Positions 1 to 7,004 of a stretch of 14,906 bases of DNA are shown here, one piece after another. The notes below the pieces were generated by a model that was not told the DNA's origin, searched no databases, and saw only the letters and a list, made by a program, of their open reading frames with translations. Positions within the stretch are counted from its first letter, which is position 1. Every line of letters starts with the position of its first letter. Where the stretch lies: NCBI GenBank assembly GCA_026988195.1, contig JALSLS010000280.1, forward strand, positions 1 through 14,906, written 5' to 3'. The stretch is from Methylomonas sp. (lineage in GTDB: Bacteria > Pseudomonadota > Gammaproteobacteria > Methylococcales > Methylomonadaceae). Both the position numbers and the translations under genes were made by a program.

Positions 1-149
1 GTTTGAGATTTGTTGACCAATAAATGTTACTCACGTTTGATATAAATAATGCTGGGAATTATACCTGAGTGTAAGGCTCTATTTTCCAATGCTCCAACAA
101 TATATCTGCACTATTTTTGTACTGGTGTTACTTTAAAACCCAGAACATA
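1..149. other. Left-edge non-coding stretch
   Basis: I see no gene here. All three plus frames meet stops early. One minus frame stays open for about 27 codons but has no start and no recognisable content. The stretch ends at the TA flanking the first palindromic element. No flgA or flgM lies in the 1.2 kb before flgB. Confidence 0.5.
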
Positions 150-312
150 TACTTCGCGCGGTCACGGATGCGGAATTTATAAGCTGCTGATTTTTTGTCG
201 ATAGCAAGGTGCTGAAACAGACGCATAGCAAGCTACGCAACTGTTTCGGCACCGCAGCTATTGGCAAAAACTCAGCGGTTAGAAATCCGCAGTCGTGACC
301 GCGCGAAGTATA
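148..312. mobile_element. MITE-like palindrome A, TA-flanked
   Basis: The 161-bp body (150-310) is one long imperfect palindrome. Its ends, TACTTCGCGCGGTCACG at 150-166 and the exact reverse complement at 294-310, are perfect. The pairing continues inward with mismatches to a centre near 230 (GGTGCTGAAACAG against CTGTTTCGGCACC). A TA dinucleotide sits just outside each end (148-149 and 311-312), as expected of a TA-targeting element of the IS630/mariner type. It has no coding capacity, so it would depend on a transposase elsewhere. As RNA it would fold into a long hairpin and could also act as a terminator. The palindrome is seen directly; the mobile origin is inferred. Confidence 0.6.
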
Positions 313-358
313 GTTAGCTCATTCATCAAGCAGTTCAAGAGTTAAGGTAGCTTCACCC

Positions 359-557
359 TAGGCTGTCGAAAAAAACCTGTTTATGAGTCATATTATTCCC
401 CTGATTATTAGCTACAAAATAAAGATAACTCATAGGATGTGCTGAGGAACGAAGCGCATCAATAGCCGTCGATGCGCCTCCTGCGTCGGCACATCCTATA
501 AAGTTGATACCCATAAACTAGTAAAGCATGTATAAAGTGACTAATTTCGACAGTCTA
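359..557. mobile_element. MITE-like element B, copy 1
   Basis: The element is bounded by TAGGCTGTCGAAA at the left and TTTCGACAGTCTA at the right, which are imperfect inverted repeats. A strong REP-like hairpin occupies its middle (432-499; ATAGGATGTGC pairing with GCACATCCTAT, inner arms GCGCATC and GATGCGC). The 9-mer GCTTCACCC stands immediately before it (350-358) and immediately after it (558-566). The second copy follows directly. No ORF is present. The 9-mer may be a target-site duplication, or the trace of a tandem duplication that included it. Confidence 0.6.
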
Positions 558-566
558 GCTTCACCC

Positions 567-769
567 TAGGCTGTCGAAAAAACCTGTTTATTAGTCATAT
601 TATTCCCCTGATTATTAGCTGCAAAATAAAGAGAACTCGTAGGATGTGCTGAGGAACGAAGCGCATCAATAGCCGTCGATGCGCCTCCTGCGTCGGCACA
701 TCCTATAAAGTTAATATCCATAAACTAGGAAAGTAAAGTATGTATAAAACGGCTGATTTCGACAGTCTA
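567..769. mobile_element. MITE-like element B, copy 2
   Basis: This is a near-identical direct repeat of the preceding element, with a few substitutions and a small insertion near 730-740. Its terminal inverted repeats begin TAGGCTGTCGAAA and end TTTCGACAGTCTA, and it has the same central hairpin (641-704). TA stands at both ends (567-568, 768-769). Copies 1 and 2 are offset by 208 nt and separated only by GCTTCACCC. The divergence shows that the duplication is not very recent. Confidence 0.6.
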
Positions 770-814
770 GGGCTATTCACTCCGTATCCTGACTTTCAGT
801 CACCAAGTTTTCTA

Positions 815-840
815 ACCCACCGGCCTTTTATCGAGTGGGT
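815..840. repeat. Small inverted repeat
   Basis: ACCCAC (815-820) and GTGGGT (835-840) are perfect 6-bp arms around a 14-nt spacer. This could be a weak hairpin or terminator left from a gene upstream of the window. No T-run follows on either strand, so I do not call it a terminator. Confidence 0.3.
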
Positions 841-843
841 GTC

Positions 844-1008
844 TAGGAGGCTGTCCGAGAATAGAAATCGTCGCGAGGGAAAGGCCTTTTGAGTCAGTTT
901 TTTCGTTCATTTGAGGCGAATAGTTGTGCTATTTAACGAAAATGAACGGAAAAAGTGGCCAAAAGGGCTTTTTCCGTAGCAGGTTCTCTATTCTCGGACA
1001 GCCTCCTA
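844..1008. mobile_element. MITE-like palindrome C, TA-flanked
   Basis: The left end (GGAGGCTGTCCGAGAATAGA from 846) is matched exactly by its reverse complement ending at 1006. The perfect arms extend to 843-865 and 987-1009. Inside, TTCGTTCATTT and AAATGAACG continue the symmetry. TA lies outside both ends (844-845, 1007-1008), giving a 161-bp body, the same length as palindrome A. The end motif GGCTGTCCGAGAA resembles the GGCTGTCGAAA end of element B, so the two may answer to related transposases. It has no coding capacity. It sits about 40 nt upstream of the sigma-54 promoter. Confidence 0.6.
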
Positions 1009-1046
1009 GTCATCACACCTTTTTTATTCTCTCGATCTTCACCTGA

Positions 1047-1062
1047 TGGTTCAAAAATTGCC
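1047..1062 (+). promoter_or_regulatory. Sigma-54-type promoter for the flgB operon
   Basis: TGGTTCAAAAATTGCC matches the RpoN consensus TGGCAC-N5-TTGCW at the key positions. The -24 GG is at 1048-1049, the -12 GC at 1060-1061, with the required 10-nt spacer and TTGC intact. Transcription would start near 1073, leaving a leader of about 120 nt before flgB. Polar-flagellum operons of Vibrio and Pseudomonas use RpoN with a FleQ/FlrC-type activator at this level. No activator site is identified here. Confidence 0.65.
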
Positions 1063-1196
1063 ACCTTCTTTAATAATTATCGCTATTTTGCAGATGGTTT
1101 AATTATATTATTTCTATCTTTATGATTTTAAAGTCATATTTATCTATGGCACAAGCCATGCTTTGTTATTAGCTAACAAGAAATAAGGAGGTAATT

Positions 1197-1589
1197 ATGG
1201 CGATTAACTTTGATAATGCATTAGGTATTCATCCTCAGGCATTAGCTTTACGTGAAAAACGAAGTGAAGTGCTAGCATCTAACTTGGCTAATGCTGATAC
1301 TCCAGGGTATAAAGCAAAGGATCTAGATTTTCGAGCGGCTTTGAAAAAATCAATGCCATCAAATACTTCTATGGAGCGTACGCAAGAAGGACACTTTTCA
1401 GCTAATGATCGGTTATTAGGCGCAACGATGATGTTTCGTAACCCGAATCAATCTTCATTAGATGGTAATACTGTCGAGGCTCATATTGAACAAGCCAAAT
1501 ATTCACAAAACGCGGTGGAATATCAAGCGAGTTTACGCTTTATAAATGGTAAGTTTTCTGGGCTGATGTCTGCATTAAGAGGGGAATAA
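1197..1589 (+). CDS. flgB: Flagellar proximal rod protein FlgB
   Basis: FlgB is an axial protein of the flagellar rod. It crosses the periplasm after export by the flagellar type III apparatus and joins the MS-ring/FliE base to the rest of the rod. The 130-residue product is close to the usual length (E. coli 138). The N-terminal rod signature NLANADTPGYKAKD is at residues 29-42, and the C-terminal helix (QAKYSQNAVEYQASLRF) is typical of the family. The start is fixed by a strong Shine-Dalgarno, AAGGAGGT at 1185-1192. It is the first gene of the operon, after the sigma-54-type promoter, and flgC follows after 2 nt. Confidence 0.97.
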   Translation: MAINFDNALGIHPQALALREKRSEVLASNLANADTPGYKAKDLDFRAALKKSMPSNTSMERTQEGHFSANDRLLGATMMFRNPNQSSLDGNTVEAHIEQAKYSQNAVEYQASLRFINGKFSGLMSALRGE

Positions 1590-1591
1590 TT

Positions 1592-2008
1592 ATGCCGTCA
1601 ATGAATATATTTGATATTGCCGGTAGCGGCATGAATGCACAATCACTACGGCTTAATTTAGTAGCCAGTAATATATCTAATGCTAATAGTGTCAGCAGTA
1701 GCCTTGATGAAGTTTATAAGTCTAGGCAGCCTGTTTTTAAAGCGGAACTTAAAAATGTAATGGATATGCAAAACACTTCCAGCAAAGTGAGTGTGGTTGG
1801 GGTGGTGGAGAGTCAAGAACCAACAGTTATGGAATATGCCCCGCATCATCCTATGGCAGATGGAAATGGATATATTTATAAACCAAATGTAAATACAGTT
1901 GAAGAGATGGCTAATATGATGTCTGCATCGCGTTCATATCAAAATAATGTAGAAGTTTTAAATACGGCTAAGCAATTAATGTTACAGACATTAAAAATGG
2001 GGCAATAG
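1592..2008 (+). CDS. flgC: Flagellar proximal rod protein FlgC
   Basis: FlgC is a second proximal rod subunit, exported through the flagellar secretion channel. The 138-residue product has the family opening NIFDIAGSGMNAQSLRLNLVASNISNAN and the closing NTVEEMANMMSASRSYQNNVEVL, whose terminal helices pack in the rod. The GAGGGGAA sequence just before it, inside the end of flgB, serves as ribosome binding site. The start at 1592 gives MPSMNIF; the internal ATG at 1601 (MNIFDIAG) is also possible, since many FlgC proteins begin only a few residues before NIFDIAGSGM. flgB and flgC are probably translationally coupled. Confidence 0.97.
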   Translation: MPSMNIFDIAGSGMNAQSLRLNLVASNISNANSVSSSLDEVYKSRQPVFKAELKNVMDMQNTSSKVSVVGVVESQEPTVMEYAPHHPMADGNGYIYKPNVNTVEEMANMMSASRSYQNNVEVLNTAKQLMLQTLKMGQ

Positions 2009-2018
2009 GAGATAAATT

Positions 2019-2696
2019 ATGACAATAAATTCAATTGATACATTTCAAAGCTTAGGGCTTGCAACAACGGCTGATGCGGCTAAATCTGAAGCGGCTAAAC
2101 AAGAATTAGGGCAAGAGGAGTTTTTAAAGCTTTTAACAACTCAGTTAACGCATCAAGATCCAAATAAACCAATGGAAAATGGTGATTTTTTAGCTCAAAT
2201 GGCGCAATTTAGTACAGTTGAAGGAATAGGTGATTTGAATGATTCATTTAATGAATTCTCTTCTTCTATAGGTTCGGGACAGTCGTTACAAGCAGCTAGC
2301 TTGGTTGGTCGTTCTGTTTTAATTCCCTCAAATGAAGCTGTGATGTCATTAAATAAAGAGATAACAGGTGAAACCGTCTTAAATGAAAGTACCAGTAGTT
2401 TGAAAGTGAGTTTTCTAGACAGTAATGGGCAAACAGTAAAAACCTTAAATTTAGGCAGGCAAGCAGCTGGGAATATTGCTTTTGAATGGGATGGGGTATT
2501 AGATGATGGGACTTATACAGACCCTGGTGTCTATCAAATAAGATCTGAAGCAGTGATTGATGGTAATAATACAGTTTTGCAAAACCATGTTAACGCGGAT
2601 GTAGAAAGTGTGTCATTAGGTGGAAATAACGGTATTCAATTAGCATTAGCTGGTTTGGGTGAAGTCAATTTTAACGAAGTTAAGAAAATATTCTAG
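2019..2696 (+). CDS. flgD: Flagellar hook cap / assembly protein FlgD
   Basis: FlgD sits as a scaffold on the growing hook and lets FlgE subunits polymerise; it is replaced by FlgK when the hook is complete. The 225-residue length is normal (E. coli 231). The conserved N-terminal block FLKLLTTQLTHQDPNKP and the following FLAQMAQFSTVEG lie at residues 35-69. The C-terminal half (about 95-215) contains the Ig/Tudor-like cap domain, with a strand pattern such as FEWDGVLDDGTYTDPGVYQI. The Shine-Dalgarno TAGGAGA precedes the ATG, and flgE follows 18 nt after the stop. Confidence 0.96.
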   Translation: MTINSIDTFQSLGLATTADAAKSEAAKQELGQEEFLKLLTTQLTHQDPNKPMENGDFLAQMAQFSTVEGIGDLNDSFNEFSSSIGSGQSLQAASLVGRSVLIPSNEAVMSLNKEITGETVLNESTSSLKVSFLDSNGQTVKTLNLGRQAAGNIAFEWDGVLDDGTYTDPGVYQIRSEAVIDGNNTVLQNHVNADVESVSLGGNNGIQLALAGLGEVNFNEVKKIF

Positions 2697-2714
2697 CTTT
2701 TTAGGAGAACTATT

Positions 2715-4700
2715 ATGGGTTTTGCAACTGCATTAAGCGGCCTTGCGGCAGCACAAGCAGATTTACAAGTTATTGGGAATAATATTGCGAATGCTAATAC
2801 CACAGGCTTTAAAGAGTCACGAATAGAATTTGCTGATATTTTAATTAGCTCAAGTTCGACAGCTGCTGGACCAGGAGTTAAAGTATCTGAAGTTGCTCAG
2901 CAGTTTAGTCAGGGTAATATTGAGTCGACCCAGAATAATTTGGATTTAGCTATATCAGGCAATGGCTTTTTTGCAATGGGAGAGTCTGTTGACTCAACTA
3001 ATGCGACGGCATTTACCCGAAATGGAGCCTTCCACTTAACACCAGAAGGTTATTTGACAAATGATGCTGGATTTTTTCTTATGGGGGGGGCTCCTAAAGG
3101 TGCAACAGTTAATGAAGGTTTTTCTACGGGATCACCGGTCGCCCTTAAAGTTGATACTGCACAAGGTAAGCCTGCAGCGACTAAAAAAGTAGATTTAAAA
3201 GTAAATCTCGATTCTAGATTAGACAAACCTGCTATAGCATTTACAGGGTATGACCCTAAAATCGCTACGGGACCTGATATAGCATCTTATAACAATTCTA
3301 CTACCACAACGATTTTCGATTCATTGGGTAATACACACACCTTAACGACATATTTTGTTAATGAAACACCTGATGGAGCAGCAAGCAGTAGTTGGGGGGC
3401 GTATGCGTATTTAGATGGACTCGGAATTAATACAGGGAGTACAGCAACCTTAGATGCACCTGATGCTGGAGTTAGCTCGGCAATAGAAGGACTAACGACT
3501 GCTGACCCCGCTACGGTAACAGGGTTGGCTCTGACTAGTAATGCCGATGCAACCGTAGTGGCAGCCACTACAACATCGACTCAGGCAGCGGCCACGGACA
3601 CAGCAATTGCAGCCATTACAAATCCTGCGGTTGCAAGTCAAGTGGCTACAGCTGTTGCTGCGGCAACGGCGGCTAAAACAGCGGCTGATGCAGCTGCGGC
3701 TCTCGCGGTTACGGCAGCTGCGGCAGCGGCAACAGCGCTAGCAGCTGATCCAACTAATACTGATTTAGTGGCAGCGAATGCAGCGGCTACGACAGCATCT
3801 GCTACCGCGGCTACGGCCGCTACCGATGCAGGAATAGCGGTTACGGATGCTTCGGCTATTGTGGATGGGGCGACTTTAACCACAGCGACTACTTCAGCTG
3901 CAACCGCCACTTCATCGGCGACTACAGCAGCCACTAATGCGACAGCAGCGGCAACAGCGGCTAATACTGTGGGTGTAAATGCCGCAGTAGCTGCTATTGC
4001 CTTAGTAACGGGGGTAACGACTCAGCAAACTACAGCATCAACAACTGCAGCAGCTACAAGTGGTGCTACGGTTGCCTCTGTAGTTACTGCAGCAGCATCA
4101 GCAGAGTTAGTAGGGACAAAAATTGCCATGACCTTCGATTCTTTAGGTAATTTAACTGAGGACACTTCTGGTACAAATACGGCGGTTGGGAGTAGCGGGA
4201 ATTTTGTTTTTTCAAATATCGATATATCACCTCTACTTGCACTAAATGTGAGTGCAGATAAATTAAGTTTCTCTCTGAATCCAGCCGGATCCACTCAATT
4301 TGCTGCTGATTTTGGGGTGAATGATGTGCAACAAGATGGTTTTGCATCGGGTAACTTGACAGGGGTTAGTTTTGATAAAACAGGGGTGCTATTAGCTCGG
4401 TACAGCAATGGAACATCCAGTCCGTTAGGGCAAGTGATTTTAGGTCGGTTTACTAATAATCAAGGTCTTTCAAAGCTCGGTGATACGACATGGCAAGAAA
4501 GTATCTCATCTGGAACGGTTTTGCTTGATGTTGCCGGGGGTAATAATTTTGGTGACATTGCTGCATCTTCTTTAGAAAACTCTAATACAGATATAGCAAC
4601 GCAATTGGTAAAAATGATTGTGGCACAGCAAGCTTATCAGGCAAATGCTCAAACTATTTCAACGGAAGATGAAATTATTCAAAGGATTCTTCAGCTTTAA
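2715..4700 (+). CDS. flgE: Flagellar hook protein FlgE with large Ala/Thr insertion
   Basis: FlgE polymerises into the curved hook, the universal joint between rod and filament. The N-terminal D0/D1 signature VIGNNIANANTTGFKESR (residues 19-36) and the C-terminal helix IATQLVKMIVAQQAYQANA are intact. The D2 motif TTIFDSLGNTHTLTTYF is present near residues 198-214. The protein has 661 residues against 402 in E. coli. The surplus is one insertion, about residues 236-466 (3420-4109), placed between the D2 segments WGAYAYLDG and IAMTFDSLGN. It is almost all Ala, Thr, Val, Ser, Asp and Asn, with no aromatic, Cys, His, Met or Arg residue. A G8 run lies at 3083-3090. The frame is open throughout, so the gene looks functional. 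Confidence 0.96.
   Translation: MGFATALSGLAAAQADLQVIGNNIANANTTGFKESRIEFADILISSSSTAAGPGVKVSEVAQQFSQGNIESTQNNLDLAISGNGFFAMGESVDSTNATAFTRNGAFHLTPEGYLTNDAGFFLMGGAPKGATVNEGFSTGSPVALKVDTAQGKPAATKKVDLKVNLDSRLDKPAIAFTGYDPKIATGPDIASYNNSTTTTIFDSLGNTHTLTTYFVNETPDGAASSSWGAYAYLDGLGINTGSTATLDAPDAGVSSAIEGLTTADPATVTGLALTSNADATVVAATTTSTQAAATDTAIAAITNPAVASQVATAVAAATAAKTAADAAAALAVTAAAAAATALAADPTNTDLVAANAAATTASATAATAATDAGIAVTDASAIVDGATLTTATTSAATATSSATTAATNATAAATAANTVGVNAAVAAIALVTGVTTQQTTASTTAAATSGATVASVVTAAASAELVGTKIAMTFDSLGNLTEDTSGTNTAVGSSGNFVFSNIDISPLLALNVSADKLSFSLNPAGSTQFAADFGVNDVQQDGFASGNLTGVSFDKTGVLLARYSNGTSSPLGQVILGRFTNNQGLSKLGDTTWQESISSGTVLLDVAGGNNFGDIAASSLENSNTDIATQLVKMIVAQQAYQANAQTISTEDEIIQRILQL
3083..3090 (+). 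repeat. G8 homopolymer in flgE
   Basis: Eight consecutive G bases encode part of Met-Gly-Gly (FFLMGGAPKG, residues 120-129). The tract is in frame here. Slippage by one base would truncate FlgE well before its C-terminal polymerisation helix. A tract of 8 is near the lower length at which bacterial poly-G tracts are known to be phase-variable. Confidence 0.8.
3420..4109 (+). repeat. Low-complexity Ala/Thr segment within flgE
   Basis: About 690 bp of GCN- and ACN-rich sequence encode roughly residues 236-466 of FlgE. Runs such as ATAVAAATAAKTAADAAAALAV alternate with Thr/Ser-rich stretches. The whole segment contains one Lys, no Arg and no aromatic residue. Long spurious frames open on the minus strand because of this composition, and they are not genes. 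The segment falls in the surface-exposed D2 region of the hook, where other species carry extra D3/D4-type domains. Confidence 0.8.
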
Positions 4701-4725
4701 GCGCTAGTACAGTAGGAGAGCCATT

Positions 4726-5466
4726 ATGGATCGTAGTTTATATATTGCAATGAGTGGAGCCAAGCAAACGTTGTTGGCTCAAACTTCAAATGCCAATAAT
4801 TTGGCGAATGCTCAAACCACAGGTTTTAAATCTGATTTTGAACAGTTCCGTTCTATGCCTGTTTTTGGCCCAGGCTTTCCTAGTCGTGTTTATGCGATGG
4901 CAGAAAGGCCAGGGACTGATATGGAAATGGGGCCGATACAGACAACGGGAAATGCTTTGGATGTGGCCATAAAAGGTGAAGGTTGGTTTGTTGTTGAAAG
5001 TGAAGATGGTCGGGAAGCCTATACGCGAGCTGGAGATTTAAGGGTTACTCCTCAAGGTCGACTGGAGACAGGAAATGGGTCGGCAATTTATGGTAATGAT
5101 GGGCCTATTATTTTGCCGCCAGCCGAAAAAATTGATATTGGTAATGATGGAACGATCAGTATTATTCCTGTTGGGGAAGGCGCGAGTACTTTAGCTGTTA
5201 TTGATAGAATTAAAATGGTTAAACCAGAGTTGAGTAATTTAGAAAAACTCAGTGATGGTTTTATGCATACCAAGGATGGCAGTGTAGCAGAGGCCGATGC
5301 TAGCGTGAGTTTAGTGCAGGGCGCGTTAGAAGGGTCAAATGTTAATGCCGTTTCAGCATTGGTTGAGATGATTGAATTAGCTAGAAACTTTGAGCTACAA
5401 ATAAAAGTAATGAAAACGGCAGATGATAATTCATCTGTTAGTGCTAAATTAATGCAAATGGCATAG
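4726..5466 (+). CDS. flgF: Flagellar proximal rod protein FlgF
   Basis: FlgF is a rod subunit that lies between FlgC and the distal rod FlgG. At 246 residues it is normal in length (E. coli 251). It opens with MDRSLYIAMSGAKQTLLAQT, carries the axial signature NLANAQTTGFKSD (residues 25-37), the middle-domain motif GEGWFVVE, and ends with a terminal helix containing VNAVSALVEMIELARNFELQIKVM. The Shine-Dalgarno TAGGAGAG lies just before the ATG. It is followed after 49 nt by flgG; that spacer holds the hairpin described separately. Confidence 0.97.
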   Translation: MDRSLYIAMSGAKQTLLAQTSNANNLANAQTTGFKSDFEQFRSMPVFGPGFPSRVYAMAERPGTDMEMGPIQTTGNALDVAIKGEGWFVVESEDGREAYTRAGDLRVTPQGRLETGNGSAIYGNDGPIILPPAEKIDIGNDGTISIIPVGEGASTLAVIDRIKMVKPELSNLEKLSDGFMHTKDGSVAEADASVSLVQGALEGSNVNAVSALVEMIELARNFELQIKVMKTADDNSSVSAKLMQMA

Positions 5467-5475
5467 TAAGTGCTT

Positions 5476-5511
5476 CTCTTCTAGTAAGACAATAAATTGT
5501 CACTAGGAGAG
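5476..5511 (+). promoter_or_regulatory. Hairpin enclosing the flgG Shine-Dalgarno
   Basis: CTCTTCTAGT (5476-5485) pairs with ACTAGGAGAG (5502-5511) over 10 bp, with one G-U pair. After a 2-nt AA bulge, GACAA (5488-5492) pairs with TTGTC (5497-5501) around a TAAA loop. The flgG ribosome binding site AGGAGAG (5505-5511) lies wholly in the 3' arm, 4 nt before the ATG. Such a structure could repress flgG translation until it is melted, or mark RNA processing. It has no T-run, so it is a poor terminator. Confidence 0.6.
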
Positions 5512-5515
5512 TAAC

Positions 5516-6304
5516 ATGACTGAAAGAGCATTATGGGTTGCTAAAACAGGTTTAGATGCCCAACAAACAAGAATGGCCGTTATTGCCAATAACCTGGCCA
5601 ACGTAAACACCACAGGTTTTAAAAAATCCAGAGCAATTTTTGAAGATCTTGTTTATCAAAATATCCGACAAGTTGGCGCTCAGTCAACTCAAAATACCGA
5701 GTTACCTACGGGGTTACAATTAGGAACCGGTGTTAGAACTGTCGCAACAGAAAAGTTACATTCCCAAGGTAATATTCAGCAAACAGAAAACTCCTTAGAT
5801 GTTGCCGTTAATGGGCGTGGTTTTTTCCAGATTCTCAATCCCAATGGGGATATCAATTATACTCGTGACGGATCTTTTAAGTTAGACTCTACGGGGCAGC
5901 TGGTAACCTCCAGCGGTATGTTGCTAGAACCCAATATTACAATCCCTAATGATGCTTTAAGTGTAACGATAGGACGTGATGGTACCGTCTCGGTTTTGCA
6001 ACCAGGCAGTCCAGCTTCTGTACAAGTCGGTCAAATTCAACTGGCAGACTTTATTAACCCTGCTGGCTTGAGTCCTGCTGGAGAAAATTTGTTTAATGAG
6101 TCTGTAGCCAGTGGCGCACCAGTGATTGGAATACCTGGAGAGGAAGAATTTGGAGCGGTATTTCAAGGGTCATTGGAAACCTCTAATGTCAATGTGGTTG
6201 AGGAGTTGGTCAATATGATTGAGACTCAGAGAGCCTATGAGATGAATTCAAAAGCCATTTCAACCACAGATGAAATGTTGTCTTTTGTGACTCAGCAATT
6301 ATAG
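5516..6304 (+). CDS. flgG: Flagellar distal rod protein FlgG
   Basis: FlgG forms the long distal rod, the drive shaft that passes through the P and L rings. The 262 residues match the family (E. coli 260). It shows the axial signature NNLANVNTTGFKKSR (residues 25-39), the central GRGFFQI and YTRDGSFKLDSTGQLV motifs, and a C-terminal helix with SNVNVVEELVNMIETQRAYEMN. Its ribosome binding site is buried in the hairpin just upstream, unlike those of its neighbours. The stop codon lies 14 nt before the preferred ATG of flgH. Confidence 0.98.
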   Translation: MTERALWVAKTGLDAQQTRMAVIANNLANVNTTGFKKSRAIFEDLVYQNIRQVGAQSTQNTELPTGLQLGTGVRTVATEKLHSQGNIQQTENSLDVAVNGRGFFQILNPNGDINYTRDGSFKLDSTGQLVTSSGMLLEPNITIPNDALSVTIGRDGTVSVLQPGSPASVQVGQIQLADFINPAGLSPAGENLFNESVASGAPVIGIPGEEEFGAVFQGSLETSNVNVVEELVNMIETQRAYEMNSKAISTTDEMLSFVTQQL

Positions 6305-6318
6305 TGAAGGGGGGTGAT

Positions 6319-6993
6319 ATGCGTTTATTTAAAATAATTATTTTAGCTTGCCTTTTAATGTTGCTGTCAGCTTGTGAAACCTTACCAAAAAGAGATCCTG
6401 CATTTTCACCTGTTCAAGCGGTAGATTTACATCCACCTCAGCAGACAAATGGAGCAATCTACCAAGCCGGTTATGATATGCGCTTATTTGAAGATCATAC
6501 GGCAAGACGAGTTGGCGATATATTGACTGTCATGTTAGATGAGGACACTAGGGCTCTGAAAATAGCAGATTTAGAGGCTTCAAAGAAAAGTTCAACCTCA
6601 GTGACCGCCCCTAATATTATGGGAATGGATCCCTCTTTGGTTTTTGGTAAAGATCTAAGCGTAACCTTAGCATCAGAAAATGACTTTCTAGGCCAAGGTC
6701 AAGCCAATCAAAGTAATCTTATAACGGGGAATATTTCAGTGACGGTGGTTGAGGTATTTCCTAATGGGAATTTAAGAATTCGAGGTGAAAAGAGAGTAAC
6801 TTTGAACGATGGAAATGAATATGTTCGTTTATCAGGTATTGTTAGACCTGTTGATATTAATGCTTCAAACATCATTTCTTCTGCCAAGGTTGCAGATGCA
6901 ACCATTATGTATACAGGGGATGGAACACTAGCAGATTCAAGTAAAATGGGCTGGTTTTCTAGATTTTTTAATAGCCCCTTATTTCCTTTTTAA
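6319..6993 (+). CDS. flgH: Flagellar L-ring lipoprotein FlgH
   Basis: FlgH forms the L ring in the outer membrane, the bushing around the distal rod. I chose the ATG at 6319 (224 residues) over the in-frame GTG at 6304, which overlaps the flgG stop. The run AAGGGGGG (6307-6314) then serves as Shine-Dalgarno at proper distance, and the product begins directly with a lipoprotein signal peptide, MRLFKIIILACLLMLLSAC. The lipobox LSAC places the lipidated Cys at residue 19. Family motifs are present: DHTARRVGDILTVML, the PNGNLRIRGEK block, and SGIVRPVDINASN near the end. Length is close to E. coli (232). Confidence 0.97.
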   Translation: MRLFKIIILACLLMLLSACETLPKRDPAFSPVQAVDLHPPQQTNGAIYQAGYDMRLFEDHTARRVGDILTVMLDEDTRALKIADLEASKKSSTSVTAPNIMGMDPSLVFGKDLSVTLASENDFLGQGQANQSNLITGNISVTVVEVFPNGNLRIRGEKRVTLNDGNEYVRLSGIVRPVDINASNIISSAKVADATIMYTGDGTLADSSKMGWFSRFFNSPLFPF

Positions 6994-7004
6994 AGGCGGT
7001 TAAA

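Noticed and set aside
1..110. Open minus frame at the left edge (about 27 codons)
   Set aside because: Short, no start, and no family features.
350..769. CRISPR array
   Set aside because: Only two long copies with terminal inverted repeats, with no regular short repeats and spacers.
3287..4347. Several minus-strand open frames opposite flgE
   Set aside because: They are Ala/Val-rich mirror products of the GCN/ACN-rich insertion and have no domain or ribosome site.
4754..4972. Second plus-strand frame inside flgF
   Set aside because: It overlaps the strongly conserved FlgF frame and its translation has no recognisable content.
6304..6318. GTG start for flgH overlapping the flgG stop
   Set aside because: No ribosome site precedes it and it adds MKGGD before the lipoprotein signal. 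The ATG at 6319 has AAGGGGGG at proper spacing.
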